Source of the DNA: Arthrobacter woluwensis
GTDB taxonomy: Bacteria > Actinomycetota > Actinomycetes > Actinomycetales > Micrococcaceae
Direction: 5' to 3'
Length of the DNA: 64,000 nt
Assembly (NCBI RefSeq): GCF_900105345.1
Contig: NZ_FNSN01000003.1
Coordinates: forward strand, 1,054,001 to 1,118,000
The position numbers and the translations under genes were made by a program. Positions 1 through 8,023 of the stretch are shown here, one piece after another. Below the pieces are notes generated by a model. That model searched no databases and was not told where the DNA came from. It saw nothing but the letters and a program-made list of their open reading frames with translations. Every line of letters starts with the position of its first letter. Position 1 is the stretch's first letter.

Positions 1-168
1 GGGCTCGTGCGGGTCAGCGGCACCGTCGACGGCGAGCCGTTCGAAAGCTCCTTCATGGCCCTGGGCGACGGCACGCACAAGCTGCCGATCAGCGCGGCGC
101 TGCGGCGACGGAGCGGCAAGACCACGGGCGACGAGGTGACGGTTCACCTGACCGAGCGGCGGGCCTGA
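1..168 (+). CDS. DUF1905-type protein, C-terminal fragment
   Basis: Reading frame 1 is open from the window edge and stops at TGA 166-168, giving about 55 residues (for example [18 protein letters not shown], then [10 protein letters not shown]). The pattern of short beta strands with a lysine-rich 'hKLPIS.ALRRR.GK..GD.V.V.L' ending is that of the small DUF1905 barrel domain, often found alone or fused to a YdeI/OmpD-associated domain. The N-terminus lies outside the window, so full length and partner domains cannot be judged. It converges on the glycosylase gene, with 19 bp between stop codons. Function is unknown; the family call rests on pattern recognition only. Confidence 0.6.
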   Translation, partial: GLVRVSGTVDGEPFESSFMALGDGTHKLPISAALRRRSGKTTGDEVTVHLTERRA

Positions 169-187
169 AGGGGTCGGCTTCGCGGTC

Positions 188-1195
188 TCAGTGGCGTCGA
201 TGATCCTGGATCGTCATCTTCGGTCCGAAGCGCGGCGCCCGGACTCCGGCCGCGTAGAGCATCCGGACGATCCGTTGCCTCTGGCCTTCCCAGGGGGCGA
301 GGAGACGCAGCATCCCGGCGTCGTCGGTCCGTTCGCCGGTCAGTGCGAAGCCCACGAACTTGGCCAAGTGGTAATCGCCCACGGAGATGGAATCGGGATC
401 GGCGTGCGTGCGCTGGGTGACTTCGGCCGCGGTCCACACCCCGATGCCTGGGATGCTCTGAAGCCCCGCGGCGGCTTCGGTGGCGCTCTTCTCCGCCAGC
501 CGTTCGAGGCCCGACGCCGACCGCAGCGCTCGCAGGACCGTCGCCGACCGCTGGGGGCCGACCCCCGCGCGGTGCCACTCCCAGGACGGCACGCGCAGCC
601 ATTGAGCGGCCGACGGCGCCACCATCAGCCCGGCGGGAGCCACCCGGCCGGATCCCGGCGCCGGTGAGCCGAACCGGCGCACCAGATAGCGGTAGCCTCT
701 GCGGGCCTCGAGCGTGGTGACTTTCTGCTCGAGAATCGTGGGCACGAGCGACTCGACCACCCGCCCCGTGGCAGGTGCCCGCAGGCCGGGGTTCCGGCGT
801 CGTGCCTCTTGAACCAGGGGAGGCAGGGAGCTGTGGAAGGGGCCGGCGTCGAAGCTGGTCCAGTCGTCGGTGAGGCCGAGGAGGGCCGGAGCGGAGGCGA
901 TGGCGTGCGCCGCGCCGTCGCCCCAGGCCCGCGCCCTCAGCTTGTCCCGGTGGTGCGTGAGCAGGAGGGACACCGTGCCCTCGGGGGTACGGAATGCCAT
1001 CCATATCCCACCCGGGTGCGGGGCGAAGGTGAGGTCGCCGTCGCCGCGTTGCAAGGGGAAGCAGGTGGCCGCGAGCGAGTAGTGTGCCGGCGCCTCCCAG
1101 ACGCCTTCCGCGTCGGGCGACGCGGCGACCGGGACCGGGCGTGCGGCGGGTGCCGCAGTGCCGGAGGCACGGGAGACGGGAAGCACGGAGGTCAC
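188..1195 (-). CDS. AlkA-like DNA-3-methyladenine glycosylase (HhH-GPD superfamily)
   Basis: Base-excision repair glycosylase of 335 aa that should remove alkylated bases from DNA. The C-terminal half carries a helix-hairpin-helix (LQSIPGIGVWTAAEV) followed by SISVGDYHLAKFVG, where the Asp of the GDYHL segment sits at the usual catalytic Asp position of the HhH-GPD fold. The N-terminal ~90 residues form the less conserved beta domain of this actinobacterial group. The start is a GTG at 1193-1195; no strong ribosome-binding site precedes it, so a slightly downstream GTG is possible. It is the last gene of the minus-strand imuA-imuB-dnaE2 run, 85 bp after dnaE2, which suggests SOS co-expression (inference). 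Confidence 0.85.
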   Translation of the reverse strand: MTSVLPVSRASGTAAPAARPVPVAASPDAEGVWEAPAHYSLAATCFPLQRGDGDLTFAPHPGGIWMAFRTPEGTVSLLLTHHRDKLRARAWGDGAAHAIASAPALLGLTDDWTSFDAGPFHSSLPPLVQEARRRNPGLRAPATGRVVESLVPTILEQKVTTLEARRGYRYLVRRFGSPAPGSGRVAPAGLMVAPSAAQWLRVPSWEWHRAGVGPQRSATVLRALRSASGLERLAEKSATEAAAGLQSIPGIGVWTAAEVTQRTHADPDSISVGDYHLAKFVGFALTGERTDDAGMLRLLAPWEGQRQRIVRMLYAAGVRAPRFGPKMTIQDHRRH

Positions 1196-1280
1196 TGCAG
1201 CATCATGTCACGGGACACTGGACGCTTCCTTTCGCCGGGTCGTTTCATGGGGGTTCCTTTCATCGCCGCCGGGTGCGCGC

Positions 1281-4200
1281 TCACCGGAAGTCCCGCGAGG
1301 AGGTCTTGGCGCGCAGGGGAAGGGCTTCCAGCCGATCGGCCACCAGATTGATGACGCCCTCCTTGCTGCGCTCCATCAGGCCTCGCACCACCATGGCCTT
1401 GGCGGTCTGCGCGACGCGGCGATAGCGGGTCCACACCCCGACGCTGCACACCACGTTGAGGATCCCGGTCTCATCCTCGAGATTCATGAAGGTGATGCCC
1501 TGCGCGGTCTGAGGCCGCTGGCGGTGGGTCACGAGCCCCGCGACCTCCACCCTGGTGCCGTCCTCCGCGCTGCGCAGAGCCGTGATCCGCAGGACTCCGC
1601 GGGCGTCGAGGGGGCCCCGGGCGTGCCGGACCGGGTGGTCGTCCGTGGCGATGCCGGTGGCCCACAACTCATACGCCACGGCTTCCTCGTCACCCAGTTC
1701 GGGCAGGAGGGGCGGCTGGATGTAGGGCTGCGTGCCGGGGAGCTGACCCGGCCGTTCGAGCGCGGCCGAACCAGCCTGCCAGAGGGCCTCACGACGGCTG
1801 AGCCCCAGGGATTCGAAGGCTCCGGCCGAGGCGAGCGCTTCGAGCTGTTCCGCGGTGAGGCCGGTGCGCCGGGAGAGATCCGTCAGGCTGAGGAAGGGCC
1901 CGTTCACCTCCCGTTCGGTCACGATGCGTTCGGCAAGGTCCTTCCCGATACCCGTGACGGCGGCGATCCCGAGCCGCACGGCGTGGGTGCCGTCGCGGCG
2001 GTGGGCCTCGCTGTCATCCGGGGCTTCGGGATCGAAGAGCCCGACCTCCGGCTGGAGGGCGTCCAGGCAGGAATCGAGCCCGCGGGAGGGGGTCCTGTGG
2101 GATGAGGGCTCGTGGGATGAGGCTCCGCGGGATGAGGTCCTGTGGGATGAGCCCCCGTGGGATGAGGCGGGTGTCCGGGGAGTGCCGTGGCTCCGGGCGG
2201 AGTCCTGGTGCGCATCGCCGGGGTCCTCGCCGTCCTCCGGTTCGCCGTCGTCCGGCTCCAGGCAGGCTTCCGCCCGGGAACGCAGGATGTCCGGGCGCAG
2301 CACCCTCACCCCGTGGCGTCGGGCATCGGCCACCAGGGTCTGCGGCGAGTAGAAGCCCATGGGCTGAGCCCGGAGGAGAGCCGCCAGGAACGCGCCTGGG
2401 TAGTGCAGCTTGAGCCAGGAACTCGCATAGACGAGCAGCGCGAAGCTCAGGGAATGCGATTCCGCGAAACCGAAGTTGGCGAATGCCTTGATCTGCAGAT
2501 AGATGGTCTGGGCCTCCTCCGGGCTCAGCCCGTTCTCCGCCATGCCGGCGAAGAGCTTCTTCTTCAGGCTGTCGATCCTCTCGATCCCGCGCTTGGAGCC
2601 CATGGCCCGGCGCAGGAGATCGGCGTCCTCGGCACTGCATCCGCCGATCGCCATGGCCATCTGCATGAGCTGCTCCTGGAACAAGGGGACGCCGAGGGTC
2701 CGTTTGAGGACCGGCTCGAGGAGAGGATGAGGGTAGGTTTCCTTCTCTTCCCCGGAGCGGCGCCGGATGTAAGGGTGGACGGCGCCGCCCTGGATGGGGC
2801 CGGGCCGGATGAGTGCGATCTCCACCACCAGGTCGTAGAACTCCCGTGGACGCAGGCGGGGGAGGGTGCTCATCTGAGCCCGGGACTCCACCTGGAAGAC
2901 CCCCACCGAATCGGCCCGGCAGAGCATGTCGTAGACGGCGGGCTCCTCCTTCGGCAGATCAGCCAGGGTCCACCGCTCGCCGAAGTTCTCCTCGACCAGG
3001 TCGAAGCAGTACTGGAGCGCTGCGAGCATCCCGAGGCCCAGGAGGTCGAACTTGACGAGCCCCATCCACTCGCAATCGTCCTTGTCCCATTGCAGGACCG
3101 TGCGGTTCTCCATGCGTGCGTGCTCGATCGGCACCACTTCCCCCACGGGGCGTTCGGTCAGGACCATGCCGCCCGAGTGGATGCCGAGGTGCCGCGGATA
3201 GCCGAGCAGCTGCTCCGCGAGGGCGAGAACGGGTTCCGGGATGACGGCGTCGTCCGAGGGGCTGGCCGAATTTGATGCTCCCTTCGAGGAGGACGAGAAC
3301 CCGGAGGGTCGTGACGACCTGGATGGCCCGGAGGAAGGGGAGGACTGCGGCCGGCCCTCCGTGGACTTGCCCTCCGCCTCATCTTCTTCTGCCGCGGCCG
3401 GATCCGCGGAGGATTCCCGGGCTACCGAGAGGGCGTCCCAGCGGTTCAGCTGCTTGGACCAGGCGTCTTGTTGCCCCTGGCTGTAGCCGAAGGCCTTCGC
3501 GACGTCCCGCACGGCGTTCTTGGGGCGGTAACTGATGACGTTCGCCACCTGTGCCGCATTGGCCCGCCCGTATTTGGCATAGACGTGCTGAATGACCTCT
3601 TCGCGCCGGTCCGAGTCGAAATCGACGTCGATATCGGGTTCCTCCTCCCGCAGGCTCGAAAGGAAACGCTCGAACGGCAGGCGGTACTTGATGCTGTCCA
3701 CGGCCGTGATGCCGAGGAAGTAGCAGGCGGCGGAATTCGCAGCGGATCCCCGGCCCTGGCAGAGGATGCCCCGGCTCTTCGCGAACTGGGTGATCTCATG
3801 GACGATCAGGAAATAGCCCGGGAAGTCCTTCTTCTCGATCACGGCCAGCTCCTGCTCGACCCGCGCCCGCACCTCCGCCACGGGCGCCGGCCCACGCCAC
3901 CCCGGCCCGGGAGTGCCATACCGTTCCGTGATGCCCTGCTCCACCAGTTCCCGCAGATACGACATGGGCGTATGGCCTGCGGGAACGTCCTGTTTCGGCA
4001 GTTTCGGGCGGGCCGACCGGAGGGAGAAGGACAGCTGATCCGCCAGGAGGACCGTGTTCTCCACCGCGCCCGGATACCGTTCGAAGCGCCGGGCCATCTC
4101 CGCCCCGCTTCTCAGATGAGCCCCGTCGCTCGCGGGGAGCCAGCCGTCCATCTCATCGAGGCTCCGGCGTGCCCGCACCGCGGCGAGGGCCGTGGCCAGC

Positions 4201-5279
4201 GGGTGGCGGGTCGGCTCCGCGAAATGCACCGCGTTCGTGGCGACGCAGGGCAGCCCCAGCCGGTCGGCGATCGCGGCGAGAGCGTCGTTGTGGGCGCTGT
4301 CGAGAGGGTTGCCGTGGTCGAACAGCTCGACGGCGACGCCGGCCGGCCCGAACCGCTCGACGAGGCGGCGCACGGCGTGTTCGGCGGCGGCTTCCGGACT
4401 GCGGAACCCGGCGTCCGCGCCGGCTCCCGCGAGGGCCCGCCGGACGGCCCCTTTCCGGCAGCCCGTGAGCACCACGGCGTGTCCGCGCAGCCGCACGGCG
4501 AGGTCGTCGAGGTCGAACACGGGGCGGCCTTTCTCCGCACCACCGGCCAGCTGGGCCTGGGTGATGGCTCCGGAGAGGCGGTGATATCCCTCTTCACCCC
4601 GCGCCAGCACCAGGAGATGCTCCCCCTCGGGATCGGCCACTCCGTTCTGCGGGGCGCTCAGACCGAGGGACAGCTCCGCGCCGAAGACGGTCCTGAGCCC
4701 GTAGGCTTCGGCGGCCTCGGCCAGTCGGACCACTCCGTAGAAGCCGTCGTGGTCCGTGATGGCCAGGGCATGCAGGCCCAGCTTCACGGCTTCTTCGACG
4801 AGTTCCTCCGGAGAGGAGGCGCCATCCAGAAAGCTGTAGTGGGAATGCACATGGAGCTCGGCGTAGGGAACGGTGGACAGGGTCCGGGCCGCCCGCTCGC
4901 GGCGTCCGCTCCGCGCGGGGCCCGGCTCCGCCGTCGTGCCCTCGCCTTCGTCTTCGCTTTCGCCGGAGCGCTGCGGGTCCGCGCTGAGAGATGAGCCGCT
5001 GAGAGGTGCGCCGTTGAGAGGTGCGACGCTGAGGGGCGAGACGGTGTCTGCGGCGGAGTCCACGTCGGCGGTCCCCGAGGCTGCGGCGAGCAGCTCGGGG
5101 AGCGGGATGTACGGGCCGCGTTTATGGGACCATGCGGGGCTGTCACCGCCGTCGCGCTCGATCGGAGCCCGTCCGGCGTCGGTGCGTTTGGTCTTCCGTT
5201 TCCCGGCACGCCGGACCTCGGTGCCGTCGAGGATGTCATGGAGCTGCTGCCATGGCATGGAGGGGTTGTTCCAGCCCAC
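1281..5279 (-). CDS. dnaE2: Error-prone DNA polymerase DnaE2 (ImuC)
   Basis: Translesion C-family polymerase, 1332 aa, which works with ImuA/ImuB in SOS mutagenesis. The start MGWNNPSMPW matches the conserved DnaE2 N-terminus and follows AAAGGAGAAG. A PHP domain begins near residue 138 (ELHVHSHYSFLDG). The palm acidic motif PDIDVDFDSDRREE lies near residue 550, GVFQVESRAQM and ALIRPGPIQGG mark palm/fingers, and an OB fold (VEVAGLVTHRQRPQTAQG) is at the C-terminus. It is longer than typical DnaE2 (about 1050-1150 aa) because of three low-complexity inserts: about 80 extra residues before the PHP domain, a Ser-rich stretch at about 620-679, and a Ser/His repeat block at about 1015-1065. It lies 66 bp downstream of imuB. 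Confidence 0.95.
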   Translation of the reverse strand: MGWNNPSMPWQQLHDILDGTEVRRAGKRKTKRTDAGRAPIERDGGDSPAWSHKRGPYIPLPELLAAASGTADVDSAADTVSPLSVAPLNGAPLSGSSLSADPQRSGESEDEGEGTTAEPGPARSGRRERAARTLSTVPYAELHVHSHYSFLDGASSPEELVEEAVKLGLHALAITDHDGFYGVVRLAEAAEAYGLRTVFGAELSLGLSAPQNGVADPEGEHLLVLARGEEGYHRLSGAITQAQLAGGAEKGRPVFDLDDLAVRLRGHAVVLTGCRKGAVRRALAGAGADAGFRSPEAAAEHAVRRLVERFGPAGVAVELFDHGNPLDSAHNDALAAIADRLGLPCVATNAVHFAEPTRHPLATALAAVRARRSLDEMDGWLPASDGAHLRSGAEMARRFERYPGAVENTVLLADQLSFSLRSARPKLPKQDVPAGHTPMSYLRELVEQGITERYGTPGPGWRGPAPVAEVRARVEQELAVIEKKDFPGYFLIVHEITQFAKSRGILCQGRGSAANSAACYFLGITAVDSIKYRLPFERFLSSLREEEPDIDVDFDSDRREEVIQHVYAKYGRANAAQVANVISYRPKNAVRDVAKAFGYSQGQQDAWSKQLNRWDALSVARESSADPAAAEEDEAEGKSTEGRPQSSPSSGPSRSSRPSGFSSSSKGASNSASPSDDAVIPEPVLALAEQLLGYPRHLGIHSGGMVLTERPVGEVVPIEHARMENRTVLQWDKDDCEWMGLVKFDLLGLGMLAALQYCFDLVEENFGERWTLADLPKEEPAVYDMLCRADSVGVFQVESRAQMSTLPRLRPREFYDLVVEIALIRPGPIQGGAVHPYIRRRSGEEKETYPHPLLEPVLKRTLGVPLFQEQLMQMAMAIGGCSAEDADLLRRAMGSKRGIERIDSLKKKLFAGMAENGLSPEEAQTIYLQIKAFANFGFAESHSLSFALLVYASSWLKLHYPGAFLAALLRAQPMGFYSPQTLVADARRHGVRVLRPDILRSRAEACLEPDDGEPEDGEDPGDAHQDSARSHGTPRTPASSHGGSSHRTSSRGASSHEPSSHRTPSRGLDSCLDALQPEVGLFDPEAPDDSEAHRRDGTHAVRLGIAAVTGIGKDLAERIVTEREVNGPFLSLTDLSRRTGLTAEQLEALASAGAFESLGLSRREALWQAGSAALERPGQLPGTQPYIQPPLLPELGDEEAVAYELWATGIATDDHPVRHARGPLDARGVLRITALRSAEDGTRVEVAGLVTHRQRPQTAQGITFMNLEDETGILNVVCSVGVWTRYRRVAQTAKAMVVRGLMERSKEGVINLVADRLEALPLRAKTSSRDFR
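2097..2171 (-). repeat. 15-bp tandem repeat, five copies, inside dnaE2
   Basis: Five consecutive 15-bp units with plus-strand core GTGGGATGAG (one unit GCGGGATGAG), followed by five variable bases. The period keeps the dnaE2 frame and encodes imperfect pentapeptides rich in Ser, His, Pro, Arg and Thr at about residues 1037-1061. It lies between two conserved C-terminal regions of the polymerase, where this family normally has a short linker. Confidence 0.9.
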
Positions 5280-5345
5280 CGTCTTCTCCTTTCCGCGGTT
5301 CAGAGTGACCGCTGTTCAGAGTGGCTGCCCCGCCCGCTCACGCTG

Positions 5346-7067
5346 CTAGTCGTACCGTGCTTCCGCCCACCATTCGCCGCCCTCGCCGAGCAGAAGCCAG
5401 GCTTCGTTCTCGCTGTCGAGGATCTGAAAGCGCTCGGCCTGGCGTTTCTCCTCCGCATCCCACCAGCGCTGCCGCAGCAGCCAGGGTCCGGCCCATCCCA
5501 CGACAGCCCGGCGCAGGGCGCGCGGGCCGGGCGAGAACCAGGCCGGCGGTGCGGCCAGATCCCCCCGTTCCCCGACCTGCAAGGTGCCGGAATGTTCGTC
5601 CAGCAGGCGGACGGGGAGGGGTTCGGGGAACACCGTGGCGGGCAAGGGATCCGGGACGGCGCCGGGCCAGGGCCGTCCGGCACGTGCCGCCGTGCCGGAG
5701 GGGGCTTCCTCGCCCCAGGGCACCAGCAGGCTGCGTTCCGCCAGGAGCCGGCCGCCTCCCGGCACGGGGTGCAGCACGGAGCCATGGCCCAGCATCGTCT
5801 GGAGACGCCGGAGACCGTGATCGAGGCGCTCGTCCACCCCGCCGAACAAGGCCTGACCTCGGCGGCCCAGCAGATCCACGGCATCCGGGATGATCCTGAT
5901 CTGGATGATGGGCGCGCCGAGGGCTTCGCCCGTCATCCGCCATCGGGCGCCCGGAGCGGAGGTGTTCGCCGGGCTCGTCTTCCGGCGTGCCGCAGCCGGA
6001 GTCCCCGACGACTGGAGCTGCCAGCGGACGCGGTCCACGACGTCGCCCGCGCCGAAGTGATGCGGGTGTCCCCAGCTGCGTTCGGAACGATGCCCGGCGT
6101 CGTCCGTGATGCTCACCCGCAGGGTGGTGCAGGCGAGTCCTTGCCGGCGCAGCCGCTCCACGAATTCCTCCGCGGTCGGACGCACGGCGAAAGCGATCTG
6201 ATCCACCCGGTCCAGGCCGGGTTCGAACGTGATGGTCCGGTCCTGCGGAGGGGGAGGGATCCGTGGCACGATCTCCCGTGGATCCCGCCCACAGGCGCAG
6301 GCGTGGGCCAGGAACCCTGCGGAGCCGAACCGGGAACGGACATCCGACGGCGACAGGGCCGCGAGGCTGCCCAAGGTCTGGATGCCGAGCCGGATCAGGA
6401 GGGAGACGAGCCGGGGCTCGCCCAGGACCGTGACCGGGATCCCGGCGAGGAAAGCGGGGGAGTCTCCTTCTTTCACGATGAACAGCGGTGAGAGCTCCGT
6501 GGTGCTGCGCGCTGCCTGTTCGGCCGCGAACACCGAATCGGCGATCCCGGCCCTCGCCTCGAGTCCCAGCTGCGCGGCCGCTTCAAGGGCGGCGCCGACG
6601 GCGGCCTCCTCGCTCCCGTAGTACCGGACGGCGCCCCGGGCACGGATGACACACAGCCCGGGCCGGAGGATCTGCACCCCCGGCAGCACGGCCTCGAGGG
6701 CCGTGACGACCGGTTCGAACTCCCGGGAGTCCCGGTCAGGGTCGGCGTGCAGCGTGACGAGGTCGGGGCAACGGGACTGCGCTTCGCGGACGCGGATGCC
6801 CCGGACCACACCGGCTGCCCTGGCCTCGGACGAGCAGACCGCGACGAGACCCTTCTCGAGGAGCGCGGCGGGGACGCGTTCAGGGATCTCCTCGGCCAGC
6901 TGGGCCGCGACGAGGGGCCAGTCGGGAAACCACACGATGAGGGCCCGGGGGACGCCGGCTGGCGTTCCCGTGTCCGGCGTCCCCGTGCCCGGCGTTCCCG
7001 TGTCCGGCGTCCCCGTGTCCGGCGTCCCCGTGTCCGGTGTTCCCGTGTCCGGTGTTCTCGCGTTCAT
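5346..7067 (-). CDS. imuB: ImuB-type Y-family polymerase-like protein
   Basis: Non-catalytic Y-family homologue (573 aa) that bridges DnaE2 and the beta clamp in the actinobacterial mutasome. After a Thr/Pro/Asp/Gly repeat tail comes ALIVWFPDWPLVAAQL, the family's N-terminal signature. A Y-family palm/fingers region, a little-finger domain and a long C-terminal tail follow. The ATG at 7065-7067 overlaps the upstream stop as ATGA, so translation is probably coupled; longer readings enter the upstream gene and are rejected. The N-terminal tail of repeated TPDTG units (residues about 4-36) is unusual for ImuB. Part of the LexA-box operon. Confidence 0.93.
   Translation of the reverse strand: MNARTPDTGTPDTGTPDTGTPDTGTPGTGTPDTGTPAGVPRALIVWFPDWPLVAAQLAEEIPERVPAALLEKGLVAVCSSEARAAGVVRGIRVREAQSRCPDLVTLHADPDRDSREFEPVVTALEAVLPGVQILRPGLCVIRARGAVRYYGSEEAAVGAALEAAAQLGLEARAGIADSVFAAEQAARSTTELSPLFIVKEGDSPAFLAGIPVTVLGEPRLVSLLIRLGIQTLGSLAALSPSDVRSRFGSAGFLAHACACGRDPREIVPRIPPPPQDRTITFEPGLDRVDQIAFAVRPTAEEFVERLRRQGLACTTLRVSITDDAGHRSERSWGHPHHFGAGDVVDRVRWQLQSSGTPAAARRKTSPANTSAPGARWRMTGEALGAPIIQIRIIPDAVDLLGRRGQALFGGVDERLDHGLRRLQTMLGHGSVLHPVPGGGRLLAERSLLVPWGEEAPSGTAARAGRPWPGAVPDPLPATVFPEPLPVRLLDEHSGTLQVGERGDLAAPPAWFSPGPRALRRAVVGWAGPWLLRQRWWDAEEKRQAERFQILDSENEAWLLLGEGGEWWAEARYD
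6963..7052 (-). repeat. 15-bp tandem repeat, six copies, at the 5' end of imuB
   Basis: Six 15-bp units with plus-strand consensus CGTYCCCGTGTCCGG run from 6963 to 7052, and a seventh degenerate unit (7053-7067) contains the start codon. On the minus strand they encode repeated TPDTG pentapeptides directly after the ImuB initiator. Units differ only by transitions, which suggests recent expansion by slippage. Confidence 0.92.
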
Positions 7068-7810
7068 GGTGAGACCTGCACGAGGGCAGGGCGGCGAACC
7101 GTCGACGTGCGCGGAGCCCGGGACGCTGACTGTCCTCCGGTGCCCTGCCATATTCCGGCGCCGTCCAGGTTTCCGGAGGAATCCAGTGCCGCGAGATCCA
7201 GGGACGCGGTCCGGGTGCGCCCGCGGTGCTGGAGCTCCAGTTCCACCCGGTGCCGCCGCAGATGCCCATGGCCGTCACCGAGTCCTTCCCAGTGCGAGCC
7301 GCGTACCCGGAGCAGTCCCTCGCTCTGCGGCCAGGGCCCGAGAACCAGGAGCGTTCCGCCGCGTTCGCGCAGGCGTGAGGCGAGGCGCGCGGCATCCCCG
7401 GGGGAGACCTTGCCGGGCGGCCGCACCAGGAGCACGGGGAGGACGTCCGCAAGGGTCGAGATGACAGGGACCCACTCCGGTCCGGTGTCCGGGACGAGCA
7501 CGAACCGTTCGAGCGCGACGCCGAAGCCCGCGGCGGCCTCGGCGCCGAAGTCGGGGATGCCCGCCGCGCCGCACCACTGGCCGTTCGCGGACGGCCCGGC
7601 GAGCAGGGCCATGGCCACCGAAAGAGGGGCCGCGAGCGAATACGCGGCACCACCCTTCAGTCCATAGGGGAAAAGCCCTCGAAACCCCGGGATCACGGGG
7701 TGGGAGCCCTCCCTGTTGCCCCTGCCCTGCATCACGTGGATGCGTTCCTGGAGCGCGCGCAGACCGTCCTCCGCGGAGGCGGTGGAGACGGAGCTGAGCG
7801 GGAGTGGCAT
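7064..7810 (-). CDS. ImuA-like mutasome protein, first gene of the SOS operon
   Basis: 248 aa, in the position of imuA/imuA' in imuA-imuB-dnaE2 cassettes. Hydrophobic core segments (FGVALERFVLVPDTG, DVLPVLLVRPPG, GTLLVLGPWP) resemble the RecA/SulA-like fold of this group, but I see no intact Walker A motif. Its role in the mutasome is inferred from position and fold. The ATG is at 7808-7810, 11 nt after a LexA box, so the transcript leader is very short. It overlaps imuB by 4 nt. Confidence 0.8.
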   Translation of the reverse strand: MPLPLSSVSTASAEDGLRALQERIHVMQGRGNREGSHPVIPGFRGLFPYGLKGGAAYSLAAPLSVAMALLAGPSANGQWCGAAGIPDFGAEAAAGFGVALERFVLVPDTGPEWVPVISTLADVLPVLLVRPPGKVSPGDAARLASRLRERGGTLLVLGPWPQSEGLLRVRGSHWEGLGDGHGHLRRHRVELELQHRGRTRTASLDLAALDSSGNLDGAGIWQGTGGQSASRAPRTSTVRRPALVQVSP

Positions 7811-7821
7811 GCCTCCATTAT

Positions 7822-7837
7822 TCGAAAGTATGTTCGA
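7822..7837 (-). promoter_or_regulatory. lexA box: LexA (SOS) box
   Basis: TCGAAAGTATGTTCGA is a near-perfect match to the actinobacterial/Gram-positive LexA operator TCGAACrnryGTTCGA, with one mismatch in the first arm. It lies 11 bp before the first mutasome gene and should repress the imuA-imuB-dnaE2-glycosylase unit until DNA damage. Confidence 0.9.
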
Positions 7838-7876
7838 TTAAGTCAATCGGGCGAAGAGGTGCCTGTGGATACTTCG

Positions 7877-7896
7877 GGCCCCTTTTCGGAGGGGCC
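7877..7896 (-). terminator. Possible terminator hairpin downstream of the MFS gene
   Basis: GGCCCC / GGGGCC arms around an 8-nt loop. It lies 128 bp past the MFS stop and upstream of the LexA box; no clear U-tract. The rest of 7838-8023 shows no gene that I can support. Confidence 0.4.
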
Positions 7897-8023
7897 GGCG
7901 AAGCTTCGGGAGGGGCTGTTCCGGGCGCTTTTCTGCGGGTTCCGGGGACCCTTCCGGAGCGGCTGGTGACGTCGTCGCTGGTCAGGTGTCCGGCGAGCGG
8001 TGGCGGCGCCCGGCCGGGCGTGG

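Noticed and set aside
5300-5330. Direct repeat GTTCAGAGTG (two copies 15 bp apart) upstream of dnaE2
   Set aside because: Short, in a 66-bp gap inside an operon, no symmetry; no function can be supported.
6963-7052. Possible CRISPR array from the regularly spaced repeats
   Set aside because: Units are directly adjacent 15-bp repeats with no spacers and are in frame with imuB; same for 2097-2171 and 32900-32959.
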